Below, piece after piece: positions 8,401 to 16,838 of a DNA stretch of 25,241 bases. Made by a program: the position numbers and the translations under genes. The stretch lies in the NCBI GenBank assembly GCA_964526475.1, contig CAZGKF010000047.1, positions 1 through 25,241 on the forward strand, in the 5' to 3' direction. This DNA comes from CAYVTV01 sp964526475. Its GTDB lineage: Bacteria; Bacteroidota; Bacteroidia; Bacteroidales; GCA-2748055. Position 1 is the stretch's first letter. Each line of letters opens with the position of its first letter. Under the pieces are notes generated by a model that did no database searches, had not been told where the DNA came from, and worked only from the letters and a program-made list of their open reading frames with translations.

Positions 8401-8464
8401 CCCTGTGCCTTCTTACCTCCCAAAACGTAATTTTTAAACTTTATCTCGTTTAAAATAATTCTCT

Positions 8465-8472
8465 TATATTTG
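8465..8472 (+). promoter_or_regulatory. candidate -7 element of the sigma factor gene
   Basis: TATATTTG fits the Bacteroidota housekeeping -7 consensus TAnnTTTG exactly and would give a leader of about 25 nt before ATG 8503. No clear -33 TTTG is present at the expected distance, so support is partial. Confidence 0.35.
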
Positions 8473-8502
8473 CCTTGCTATCTTAACTACTTATCTGAAA
8501 AT

Positions 8503-9057
8503 ATGCAGCTTAATAAGTACTGGAGAAAAATACATGATGGGGATGAAAAATCTCTTGAAGCATTATTCAGGGAGATAAATTCCACCTTATGTTATTACGC
8601 CTATTATTTAACCGGTGATCAATTCGCTGCTGAAGAAATTGTGCAGGATGTATTTCTTAAGATCTGGCAAAACCGTGAAAATATTAAACTCAGTGGGTCC
8701 CTTAAATCCTATCTTTTAAAATCTGTGCGAAATCATAGTATTAATTACCTGCTGCATAAAAAAACCAAAAAAAACCTAGTCAATAAACTTCAACCCGACG
8801 AATCCTGGCAGATTATCAGTGACGTTCTTGATGATAAGGATTTCATCGTTGAAAAACTTGAGGCAAAAGATACGGAAGAAAAAATCAAAGCAATTGTTGA
8901 CACCCTGCCGGAACATTGCCGGAAAGTATTCCTTCTAAGCAGGTTTGAAAATAAAACCAATAAGGAGATAGCTCTTTCCCTCAAAATCTCGGTAAACACA
9001 GTGAAAACTCAAATATACAGAGCATTGACGTCTATTAAAGACGCTCTGAAGAAATAA
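8503..9057 (+). CDS. ECF RNA polymerase sigma factor, FecI/SusCD-associated type
   Basis: This 184-residue sigma-70 family factor directs RNA polymerase to PUL promoters when released by its anti-sigma factor. Region 2 is residues about 12-75, with YLTGDQFAAEEIVQDVFLKI; the acidic helix and the WQNRE end are typical. Region 4 is about 125-182, with TLPEHCRKVFLLSRFENKTN followed by the helix-turn-helix KEIALSLKISVNTVKTQI. Regions 1.1 and 3 are absent, as expected for ECF factors. ATG 8503 is preferred to the in-frame TTG at 8470 because TTG 8470 overlaps the candidate -7 element and adds 11 residues with no family similarity. The matching FecR lies downstream on the same strand but 0.7 kb away, whereas such pairs are usually adjacent. 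Confidence 0.93.
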   Translation: MQLNKYWRKIHDGDEKSLEALFREINSTLCYYAYYLTGDQFAAEEIVQDVFLKIWQNRENIKLSGSLKSYLLKSVRNHSINYLLHKKTKKNLVNKLQPDESWQIISDVLDDKDFIVEKLEAKDTEEKIKAIVDTLPEHCRKVFLLSRFENKTNKEIALSLKISVNTVKTQIYRALTSIKDALKK

Positions 9058-9768
9058 ATATTACCGCTGGTGCGGATTGACAAAAAAATATAAAATAACC
9101 GCTTATGCGGTTTAATGACATGTAACCGTTTCCCAACACAACCCGGAGGGTTGAAATTAGAATAGCCCGGGGCGCTTGTGCCCCGGGTTAACTGCATCAA
9201 TATCCCCGCAACCCCTGATAGGGGTTGAAATATCCGTGGATGTGGAAGTTCAACCTTTCCAGGCATTGCCGTCAATTAAAGAAGATTGTTTAAGATATGT
9301 TTATTGCTTAGAAAGTGAAGATTGCCTTCGGCGAGCTCGCTGAAGCTCGGTTCCTCTGGATACGAAACCTGAATGTCTCCCCGAACGACAGTGAGGGGTC
9401 TCCCTTAAAATAAGGAATTGCCCTGTCATCTTCGCATAATGGGCTCCGGCAGGGGACTGGAGACTCGGAATAACAATGTGATTAAACTAATAGAAACAAC
9501 TCTTATTCAACGACTTAATAGCCCCCCTGGGGAACTTAGCAAAGCGATCTCACGAACGAAGTGAGTAATTTAGGGATAGAAAGTATATGAACAGAGATAA
9601 GAAATAATTTGTAGTTTATGATGTTTTCTATATTAAACCGTAAAACCCGTAATAGTAATCTTTTTTATGACCGGTAAAGAAAAATATACACGTTTCTGCA
9701 GTAAACCTGCATTTATTGTAATCCGATATTAAATTAATCTTGTCTTAATATATTAAAGAGTGAAAAAC
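9058..9768. repeat. repeat island between sigma factor and FecR
   Basis: About 0.7 kb with no supportable gene. It carries mini-palindromes: CCGCtggtGCGG (about 9065), ACCGCttatGCGGT (about 9101), CAACCCggaGGGTTG (about 9139), AGCCCGGGGCGC...GCCCCGGGTT (about 9163-9190) and CAACCCCtgataGGGGTTG (about 9210-9229). From about 9318 to 9475 it holds other degenerate hairpin repeats, including CCCCGAACGACAGTGAGGGG (9378-9397). 9524-9583 is IR-A's right copy. The last 170 bp are A/T-rich and would hold the FecR promoter; no good consensus was found. Confidence 0.65.
9524..9583 (-). repeat. inverted repeat IR-A, right copy
   Basis: Reverse-complement match to 5831-5888: GGGGAACTTAGC, then CACGAACGAAGTGAGTAA, then GGGATAGAAAGT. 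Roughly 90 percent identical by eye. Together with the left copy it brackets 3.6 kb containing the M20 gene and the sigma factor. Confidence 0.75.
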
Positions 9769-10932
9769 ATGAATCAAAAGATGGAAATCAGCGAATCTGT
9801 AATATTGCTGATAATAGGGCAGCTACAAGGCACCAACACAAAAAAAGAATCAGACCATTTTACAAAATGGCTTAATGTAAACGATGAAAACAGGGAGTAT
9901 TTTCATGCAATTAAAGCTTCATGGGTGCTGTCAGATTCATTATCAGGAGAAAAACGTTTTGATGATAACAGCTTATGGGGAAAATTACAACACAGGCTGA
10001 ACGAACCGGAAAAAATGAAAGTTCCGGAATCTGGTAATAAATTTAATTTCAGTTACACATTCAGGATTGCTGCTTCATGGCTCCTCATCTTCCTTCTGGG
10101 ATCCTCAGTTACCTTTCTTATTACACAGCAATATCCATCAGGAAAAACGGGGAACACGATTATTACTGCCCCCCTGGGAGCTAAAAGTAATGTGGTATTA
10201 CCCGACGGATCTACCGTTTGGCTAAACGCCGACAGTAAACTGGAATACAGCGCTGATTTTAATTCCGGTACAAGAGAAGTCAAATTGACAGGGGAAGGAT
10301 TCTTCGATATTACAACAAACCCTTCGAAACCATTTATTGTGCATACATCTGCCGATTTATCGATTAAAGCATATGGTACCAAATTTAATGTAAAGGCTTA
10401 TCCGGAAGAAAAAAGGATTACAACTACCCTGGTGGAAGGGGAGGTTAAAATCACAGGAAAAGATGAGCAACAGAATACTTTTTCTATTGCCATGAAACCA
10501 AAACAGAAAATAACATATTATACAACGGAAAAGACAATTATAAAAGGTGATGAGTTGGCAGATGCTTTACAGGAAAAAATTTCTATAAAAAGTAAAGATG
10601 CTAAAGCCGTTTTATCATCTGTCCCTGTTGTTATGGATGAAAATGTCAGGACGGAACTCCATACTTCATGGAAAGACAGCAGATGGATCATTGAAGGGGA
10701 AAATTTAAACGAGCTTACCAAAATGCTGGAGAGACGTTATAATGTTTCCATTTCACTCACATCTGCTAAACTTAATAAATATCGTTTTTCCGGTACCATA
10801 GAAAATGAAACACTGGAGCAGGTGTTTGAAATACTGCAGATGACTATCCCTATCGATTACTCCCTTGAACCTGGAAAAGTCAGTGTAAAAATTGACAGTG
10901 TTCTCAAAGAGAAATATAAATCAGCTTATTAG
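9769..10932 (+). CDS. FecR-family anti-sigma factor
   Basis: This 387-residue inner-membrane regulator binds the cognate ECF sigma factor in the cytoplasm and the STN domain of SusC in the periplasm. An N-terminal cytoplasmic segment of about 95 residues is followed by one transmembrane helix (about 101-119, IAASWLLIFLLGSSVTFLI). The FecR domain (about 132-229) starts ITAPLGAKSNVVLPDGSTVW and contains LTGEGFFDI and the YGTKFNVKAY block. A C-terminal DUF4974 domain (about 313-382) contains LNELTKMLERRYNV and RFSGTIENETLEQV. ATG 9769 is chosen; an in-frame GTG at 9760 would add three residues. It is followed by a 167-bp leader and then susC. The long repeat-filled gap from the sigma factor suggests FecR has its own promoter. 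Confidence 0.93.
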   Translation: MNQKMEISESVILLIIGQLQGTNTKKESDHFTKWLNVNDENREYFHAIKASWVLSDSLSGEKRFDDNSLWGKLQHRLNEPEKMKVPESGNKFNFSYTFRIAASWLLIFLLGSSVTFLITQQYPSGKTGNTIITAPLGAKSNVVLPDGSTVWLNADSKLEYSADFNSGTREVKLTGEGFFDITTNPSKPFIVHTSADLSIKAYGTKFNVKAYPEEKRITTTLVEGEVKITGKDEQQNTFSIAMKPKQKITYYTTEKTIIKGDELADALQEKISIKSKDAKAVLSSVPVVMDENVRTELHTSWKDSRWIIEGENLNELTKMLERRYNVSISLTSAKLNKYRFSGTIENETLEQVFEILQMTIPIDYSLEPGKVSVKIDSVLKEKYKSAY

Positions 10933-11001
10933 TATTTATCAGATAATTTATTTATTAACCAAAACTAAATTGCGTATGACAGACGACTCTTTCTACTAAA
11001 A

Positions 11002-11026
11002 GAACCGGGACAAAATGACCCGGTTC
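11002..11026 (+). promoter_or_regulatory. GC-rich stem-loop in the susC leader
   Basis: GAACCGGG (11002-11009) pairs perfectly with CCCGGTTC (11019-11026) around a 9-nt loop. No T run follows, so it is not a classical intrinsic terminator. It lies between the FecR stop (10932) and susC ATG (11100) and could end the fecR transcript, protect the susCD mRNA, or act as an attenuator or operator. Confidence 0.55.
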
Positions 11027-11038
11027 AGTTTCAGAACA

Positions 11039-11064
11039 GAATATTCTTCCGACAAAGAATATTC
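11039..11064. promoter_or_regulatory. paired GAATATTC palindromes upstream of susC
   Basis: The 8-bp palindrome GAATATTC occurs twice, at 11039-11046 and 11057-11064, 18 bp apart start to start and 36 bp before the susC start. Spaced identical palindromes are what a dimeric regulator's operator would look like; the two can also pair with each other as an RNA hairpin. The role is inferred. Confidence 0.4.
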
Positions 11065-11099
11065 CAACAAATTTAATTAACTAAATTCAATACAAAACT

Positions 11100-14000
11100 A
11101 TGAAAAAATTTTGTAAAAAGATTGTTTATTTACTTTGTAAAAACAATTGTAAAACCTTTTTAATGATGAAATTCCTCATACTGCTGACGATTTTCTCCAC
11201 AATTAACCTCTCAGCCAGTCTCTACTCACAGGAAACCAAGCTGAGTCTTTCATTTGAGGGGAAAACGCTGAAAGAAGCCTTTAAAATAATTGAGGGCGAA
11301 AGTGCCTTCCGGTTTTTTTACAGCGACGATTTCTATGATCTGGATAAAGTAGTGACCTATTCGGCACGAAACAAGAAGATCGATGAAATCATGACTACTC
11401 TTCTAAAACAAAGCACTATTACTTATAAAGTGCTGGATAACAATGTAATTGTTATTACTCCATTGTCGAACCCGCTGCCACAGCCCAGAACGGTGGAGGG
11501 CAGGATAACCGACAACAACGACCAGCCACTGGTGGGGGTGACGGTAATGATCAAGGGAACCACCCAGGGTACCATTTCCGATGTAAACGGGGATTTCCAA
11601 CTTCCAAACGTCCCTGAAGGTGCAACTTTGCAATTCTCCTTCGTGGGCATGAAAACAGTGGAGATGCCGTTGGGCGATCAGCTTGTTTTCAATATTAAAA
11701 TGGAAGAAGAAATGTTAGGTCTCGAAGAGGTTGTTGTAGTAGGTTTCGGCACACAAAAGAAAGTGAACCTCACAGGTTCCGTTGCTTCAGTGCAGGTCGA
11801 TGAAAAAATTACCAGCCGTTCCATAACATCGGTATCATCGGCTTTGTCCGGATTAATTCCCGGACTTAGTGTCCAGCAACAATCCGGATTTTCCGGTAAT
11901 GATGATGCTGTTTTGAGGGTTCGGGGAATAGGAACCCCAAATAATTCTAATCCCCTCATCGTTGTTGACGGAATGCCCGATGTGGATATCAATAGATTGA
12001 ATATCAATGATATTGAAAGCGTGTCAGTCCTTAAAGACGCTGCCTCAGCAGCAATCTATGGATCCCGTGCTGCGAACGGGGTAATTCTTATTACTACCAG
12101 GCGAGGACAATCAGATAAAACCACTTTCAATTACACTGGTTTATCCACATGGTCGAATATTGTAAATTATTATGATTATTTACCCGATCATGTTGCCTAC
12201 ATGAATTATTACAATAATAGTTATAATGCAGGGGGAAAAATTCAAAAATACAGAACTGGAACTGTTGATCAGTGGATGGCCATGGGCCAGATTGATCCTA
12301 TACGTTTTCCCAATACCGACTGGTGGGACCTGTACTTTAAAACAGGGAATGTACAGAACCATAATTTATCAGCCTCCGGGGGTACCGACAAGATGAATTT
12401 TTTCCTTTCAGGAGGGTTCATTACTGATGACGGTATGTCCATTAACAACTCCTACAGCAGAATAAACCTTCGGCTCAACCTCGACTATAAAATTTTGGAC
12501 AATGTGAATGTAGGAACAACTATCGGAACGAACTGGACGAAACATACTTATCCATATAATGAAGGATTTCATGACGGAACTTCCACCGGAAATTATTACA
12601 GGTTAGTTCCCGGTATCAGGCCTTATGATGAACAGGGTCGTGCAGGTGGTTTGATGGCCTACAATGAGGAAACTATAGCTATGAATCTAATTGCCCATAA
12701 CGATCAACGTAATAATATCCTAACACAACAGCAGGCAGTTATTAATCTCTACGGTCAGTGGGAACCCCTGAAAGGACTTTCCCTACGCGTTGATTACGGA
12801 CTTGATTTCTTTAACGGTTTTCGAAAAAACTGGAATGATCCTCTGATATTATGGAACTTCCAGACAGAAGAAGCTCTTAATGTTATCAATAACTTCGGAG
12901 GTATCTCAAACCGTTTCGACAACAGGTACAAAACTCTTATGCAGGGACGTGCGGTTTACACCACCGACCTTTTTGACGGTCATACATTTACTGCCATGGC
13001 TGTTTATACGGAAGAATACTGGTTCAGCCGCTGGCTGAGTGGTTCGAAAAGTTACCGCTTAAACCCCAGCCTCAGTGAACTGGCAGGTGCTACCCCGGAA
13101 ATAATGAGTGCCAACGGAAACTCCTCTTCCGAGGGATTGCGTTCCGGAATTGGCCGGCTTAATTACAGCATCAAAGACAAATATCTTTTCGAAACCAACC
13201 TGCGTGCTGACGCCTCATCAAAGTTTACGAAAGGAAATCGTCTGGGAATTTTCCCATCCTTTTCTGCCGGTTGGCGTTTTTCTCAGGAAAGTTTCTTCGA
13301 GCCCCTTCTTAACATTATCAATAATGCCAAGATACGTGCTTCCTATGGGGAATTGGGTAATAATTCCGGTGTAGGCCGTTACGAGCAACGGGAAGTTTTC
13401 CTTCTGACCAATTACATGTTTGGTGATAACCTCGCTACTGGTGTTGCTGTAAACCAATTACTCAACCCCTTTTTAAGCTGGGAAAAAACCAGTGTAAAGA
13501 ACCTTGGTTTGGACCTTGTATTATTCAACAAGATTTACGCTGAACTTGATGTTTATGAACGTCTTACTTCCGACATCATACGTCCTTCAGATCTCCCCCA
13601 GATTTTGGATGAAACATTCCTGGCACCCAGGATGAATATTGGGGAATTACAAAACCGCGGATTTGAAACTAACCTCGGATTACGGGATAACATTGGGGAA
13701 TTCAGTTATAACCTTCAATTTAATTACTCTTTTAACAAAAATAAAATTCTCTCCTGGAACGAGCGCCTGGGATACGGAGATACTTTCCTCGGATTCCCTC
13801 TTTCTTATGTCCGCGGGTATGTTGCAAGCGGAATAGCTCAAAGCTGGGAAGATGTGCTGAACGCTCCTTACCAGGGAAAACCGCTTATTGGACCCGGGGA
13901 TGTTCTATTGGAAGATGTTAACGGGGACGGGCAAATCACCGGGGAAGACGAGGTGCCGTACCGTAACTCCCCCCGTAATTACTTCAACAGCCATTATGGT

Positions 14001-14474
14001 ATGGGGTTTGATGCACGCTGGAAAAATTTCGAAGTAAACCTTCTCTTCCAGGCTTCCACAGGAAGTAAAGATTTCTGGAGTGATATTTATAATATAACCC
14101 AAGTCCCAAATACCACTTCTCATTTCTTTGATTTTCATAGTGATGCATGGAATTATGAAAACACCGGCGGGAAAATCCCACGCCTTACCAACCAGGACCA
14201 GTCAACCCACAATGATGCAAGATCCACTTTCTGGCTTTATGACAGAGATTATCTTCGTTTAAAGAACATACAGATAGGATACAACCTTCCTAAAACACTT
14301 CTTAGTCAGGTAAATATAAGCAATCTGCGTATATATCTGAGCGGGGAAAATCTGTTTACATTAACCAACTGGCCCGGTATTGACCCTGAAAAGACAAAAG
14401 GGAACAGTGATACTCAATGGGACTCATATCCTCTTAGAAAGTCATTTTCTATTGGTGTTAACCTTGATTTTTAA
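11100..14474 (+). CDS. SusC-like TonB-dependent outer-membrane transporter with STN domain
   Basis: This 1124-residue importer moves oligosaccharides across the outer membrane, driven by TonB, with SusD as the lid. An extended N-region and signal peptide cover residues 1-44. The STN (secretin/TonB short N-terminal) domain is about 50-120, starting LSFEGKTLKEAFKII, and marks transporters that signal to a FecR/sigma pair. A carboxypeptidase-regulatory-like domain is about 130-215 (VEGRITDNNDQPLVGVTVMI). The SusC hallmark VVVVGFGTQKKVNLTGSV starts the plug, which contains SVLKDAASAAIYGSRAANG. The 22-strand barrel runs to the C-terminus, which ends in the aromatic IGVNLDF. Start ATG 11100 is kept because long basic leaders are normal for this family. 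SusD follows after 31 bp. STN plus the upstream sigma/FecR genes means regulation by trans-envelope signalling. Confidence 0.97.
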   Translation: MKKFCKKIVYLLCKNNCKTFLMMKFLILLTIFSTINLSASLYSQETKLSLSFEGKTLKEAFKIIEGESAFRFFYSDDFYDLDKVVTYSARNKKIDEIMTTLLKQSTITYKVLDNNVIVITPLSNPLPQPRTVEGRITDNNDQPLVGVTVMIKGTTQGTISDVNGDFQLPNVPEGATLQFSFVGMKTVEMPLGDQLVFNIKMEEEMLGLEEVVVVGFGTQKKVNLTGSVASVQVDEKITSRSITSVSSALSGLIPGLSVQQQSGFSGNDDAVLRVRGIGTPNNSNPLIVVDGMPDVDINRLNINDIESVSVLKDAASAAIYGSRAANGVILITTRRGQSDKTTFNYTGLSTWSNIVNYYDYLPDHVAYMNYYNNSYNAGGKIQKYRTGTVDQWMAMGQIDPIRFPNTDWWDLYFKTGNVQNHNLSASGGTDKMNFFLSGGFITDDGMSINNSYSRINLRLNLDYKILDNVNVGTTIGTNWTKHTYPYNEGFHDGTSTGNYYRLVPGIRPYDEQGRAGGLMAYNEETIAMNLIAHNDQRNNILTQQQAVINLYGQWEPLKGLSLRVDYGLDFFNGFRKNWNDPLILWNFQTEEALNVINNFGGISNRFDNRYKTLMQGRAVYTTDLFDGHTFTAMAVYTEEYWFSRWLSGSKSYRLNPSLSELAGATPEIMSANGNSSSEGLRSGIGRLNYSIKDKYLFETNLRADASSKFTKGNRLGIFPSFSAGWRFSQESFFEPLLNIINNAKIRASYGELGNNSGVGRYEQREVFLLTNYMFGDNLATGVAVNQLLNPFLSWEKTSVKNLGLDLVLFNKIYAELDVYERLTSDIIRPSDLPQILDETFLAPRMNIGELQNRGFETNLGLRDNIGEFSYNLQFNYSFNKNKILSWNERLGYGDTFLGFPLSYVRGYVASGIAQSWEDVLNAPYQGKPLIGPGDVLLEDVNGDGQITGEDEVPYRNSPRNYFNSHYGMGFDARWKNFEVNLLFQASTGSKDFWSDIYNITQVPNTTSHFFDFHSDAWNYENTGGKIPRLTNQDQSTHNDARSTFWLYDRDYLRLKNIQIGYNLPKTLLSQVNISNLRIYLSGENLFTLTNWPGIDPEKTKGNSDTQWDSYPLRKSFSIGVNLDF

Positions 14475-14505
14475 TTTTTCCGAAAACTATAAAAATTAGT
14501 ATAAA

Positions 14506-16302
14506 ATGAAAAAAATAGTTATAATATTTACATTCTGCAGTTTACTGTTTACAGGCTGCATGAAAGATCTGCTGGAGCAATATCCTCCTGATAAGATTGG
14601 ATCGGATACCTTCTGGAACACTGTCAGCGATGCTGAGCAGGCTGTTACCGGCGTATATGAGGCCTGGAGAGATTTATTCGGAGTGGTGGAAATGCAATGG
14701 GACCCGGTTGCTGACTTATCAATATGCGGCAACAAAGGTTACGTTATTGACGTCATAATAAATGATGCTATTAATCTCAAAGGATGGTTACAGTTGGTTA
14801 GCACCCAGAGCATGGCTCATACTAAAGGCGGCAGTTGGTTCAGATGGGAGATATATGGAGCTCATTACCTGATAATTCACCGTGCAAATAATGTTATTGC
14901 AGGTGTCGATAGAATGCTGCCGGATGCAAAACCTGTTGATATTTCTCAACTTACCAGGATAAAAGCTGAAGCACGCTTTCTTAGAGCGATCGCTTACGGA
15001 CGTTTAATTGACCTCTTAGGACCAGTTCCTATCGTCGAACATAACATCACAAGGGAAGAAGCTCTTGAAGTGGAACGTGCTCCGGTAACTCAGGTACGTG
15101 ACAGTATAATTGCAGATTATGATTATGCAGTTGCCAACCTGCCTGAATCTTATTCCCAGTATGGACATGCAACCAAATGGGCTGCACTTTCCTTCAGGGG
15201 TAAATTTCACCTTTACTGGGCAAGTTGGCTGAAAAACCAGAGACCGGAATGGGACGGTATAACTGAATCTGCGAATACCTATTTTGCATTAGCGAGAGAC
15301 GACTTTAAAACCGTTATGGATCAATCTGGTCACAGTCTTTTCAGAAACGGTGAGCCGGGAGATTACCATCATCCCAATTATCAGCAATTATTCCTGCTGC
15401 CTAATGAAACAAATGAAGAAATCATTTTCTCTGCTCAATATGGAGGGCCATTTTTAGTGCAGGGTAACTTTATTAAAGGAGCCTTTGGTTCACGCCAGAT
15501 GGGAAATAACGGTTCCATTGAACCAAGTATAAGGCTGGTTAACCTTTATCGTAAGCTGGACGGATCCAAAGCACCACCACTTATTCCTTCAACTGATAAC
15601 ACTCTTGAAAACGGTGCAATTAACCCGGCTTCCTACGAGGGTCGTGATTACAGATTGAAAGCATCTGTTTTGTGGGACGGTCAGAAAGTATTGCTGGTTG
15701 ATGCATGGAGTCCGGCAATTGCAGAAGATAGTTGCACATTTATGTGGGGTAACAAGGGGTCAGGTTCTTTAAATGATCCGTACTTCAACTGGAACCGTAA
15801 TAAATCCGGATACCATACCCGCAAATGGATGATAAATTATGCTGAACCCTATACTGAAAGATATGACTGCGGACAGGATTTTTATGTAATGCGCTATGCC
15901 GATGTTATGCTGATGTATTGCGAAGCAGTGAACGAAGTGAATAACGGGCCAACCGGTGAAGTGGAAACCCTTTTTAACCAGATACGCGGGAGAGGGAAGA
16001 TTGCTCCTGTTCCAATAGCAGGACTTAGTAAATCCGAATTTTTTGATCTCCTGGTAGATGAAAGAGCCGTGGAGTTCTTTATGGAAGGACATCGTTTCTG
16101 GGATATCCGCAGATGGAGAATAGTTAAAGAAGCGTATAATTTCCCGAATGGTTATGTGACAGTTAATACATGGGGGGATAAATGGGCTGATCAATGGGTA
16201 AACGCACAAGATCTTCATGTTGACAGATATTATACCGGAAAAATCCCCGAAAGTGAAAGAGCTTTGAATCCGAAACTTACGCAAAACCCCATGTGGTTAT
16301 AA
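14506..16302 (+). CDS. SusD/RagB-family glycan-binding surface lipoprotein
   Basis: This 598-residue partner of the SusC transporter closes over it as a lid and binds the glycan. The lipoprotein signal has lipobox LLFTGC (Cys18), then MKDLLEQYPPDKIG, the usual SusD opening. TPR-like helices follow: TRIKAEARFLRAIAYGRLID is the conserved SusD motif at about residues 150-170. The RagB/SusD C-terminal region has YADVMLMYCEAVNE and LLVDERAVEFFMEGHRFWDI followed by RRWR, both diagnostic. The protein is complete. The 31-bp gap to susC and the 22-bp gap to the next lipoprotein support one operon, ending at the terminator near 17950. Confidence 0.97.
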   Translation: MKKIVIIFTFCSLLFTGCMKDLLEQYPPDKIGSDTFWNTVSDAEQAVTGVYEAWRDLFGVVEMQWDPVADLSICGNKGYVIDVIINDAINLKGWLQLVSTQSMAHTKGGSWFRWEIYGAHYLIIHRANNVIAGVDRMLPDAKPVDISQLTRIKAEARFLRAIAYGRLIDLLGPVPIVEHNITREEALEVERAPVTQVRDSIIADYDYAVANLPESYSQYGHATKWAALSFRGKFHLYWASWLKNQRPEWDGITESANTYFALARDDFKTVMDQSGHSLFRNGEPGDYHHPNYQQLFLLPNETNEEIIFSAQYGGPFLVQGNFIKGAFGSRQMGNNGSIEPSIRLVNLYRKLDGSKAPPLIPSTDNTLENGAINPASYEGRDYRLKASVLWDGQKVLLVDAWSPAIAEDSCTFMWGNKGSGSLNDPYFNWNRNKSGYHTRKWMINYAEPYTERYDCGQDFYVMRYADVMLMYCEAVNEVNNGPTGEVETLFNQIRGRGKIAPVPIAGLSKSEFFDLLVDERAVEFFMEGHRFWDIRRWRIVKEAYNFPNGYVTVNTWGDKWADQWVNAQDLHVDRYYTGKIPESERALNPKLTQNPMWL

Positions 16303-16324
16303 TCTAAAATTAAAAAGTAAAACA

Positions 16325-16726
16325 ATGAAAAAGATTCTATTAATAATAGCAGTTATCGTACTCTCTTTTCAGGCTTGTTCAGATGAGGAGTACGAATTCT
16401 TCATAACCGACAGGTCTGATGCGTATATTGCAACGTTCCGCATCCTGGGAACTGACAACTATACCATTCTGGCTAATTTAGGCATTGGATCCGGAATAGA
16501 CACCACCGATCTCACTATTAATGGAACTGTTCCTTACGGAACCGACCTTACCAGACTAAAACCTTACTGTTCCCTTTCTCCCGAAAGTATTATCGAACCT
16601 GTGTCAGGATCCCCAAAACTGGGGACCTGGGTTGATTTTACCCAGGGACCGTTCCAATACACCGTGATGTCGGGTAACAGGAAAGTAAAAAAGACCTATT
16701 CAGTAACCATTACAGCTCAACCCTGA
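16325..16726 (+). CDS. small surface lipoprotein, DUF5018-like Ig fold
   Basis: This 133-residue protein has a lipoprotein signal (Cys18 in LSFQAC). The mature part is a single beta-rich domain: TTDLTINGTVPYGTDLTRLK, then PYCSLSPESIIEPVSGSP, then FQYTVMSGNRKVKKTYSVTI. The pattern 'vPyGtdlt.LkP....s....i.P.sG.p...d.t....ytV.s..g..k.Y.Vti' is that of DUF5018-type Ig-like domains of PUL lipoproteins. It starts 22 bp after susD and occupies the position of SusE-like accessory glycan-binding proteins. Role in surface glycan binding is inferred from position. Confidence 0.7.
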   Translation: MKKILLIIAVIVLSFQACSDEEYEFFITDRSDAYIATFRILGTDNYTILANLGIGSGIDTTDLTINGTVPYGTDLTRLKPYCSLSPESIIEPVSGSPKLGTWVDFTQGPFQYTVMSGNRKVKKTYSVTITAQP

Positions 16727-16838
16727 CAGCAGATGATCATGAACTCTGTATTGCACGTATTGAATATTAAAGTTGTGAGGATACCACAGGGTTCTTCTGC
16801 AAAAGGGATAAACTGTTAAATTAATCTTTAAAATAATC

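Larger units (their letters stand above)
7610..8460. other. divergent intergenic region rich in repeats
   Basis: About 0.85 kb without a supportable gene. Contents: A/T-rich DNA to about 7900; degenerate repeat text (7915-8000); repeat R1 copy 3 (8043-8100); C/G-rich repeat copy 1 (8144-8194); pyrimidine-rich DNA (8225-8290); and a short tandem of TGCCAACTT units (about 8348-8400). A 128-codon minus-strand frame across 8037-8423 reads only these repeats (SWQGERSWQGKKSWQ) and is not accepted as a gene. Confidence 0.6.

Noticed and set aside
8037..8423. 128-codon minus-strand frame
   Set aside because: It is read entirely through known repeat units (R1, the C/G-rich repeat and TGCCAACTT tandems), giving low-complexity SWQG repeats and no domain.
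9009..9275. 88-codon minus-strand frame
   Set aside because: It overlaps the sigma factor 3' end and the mini-palindrome island and is a by-product of repeats.
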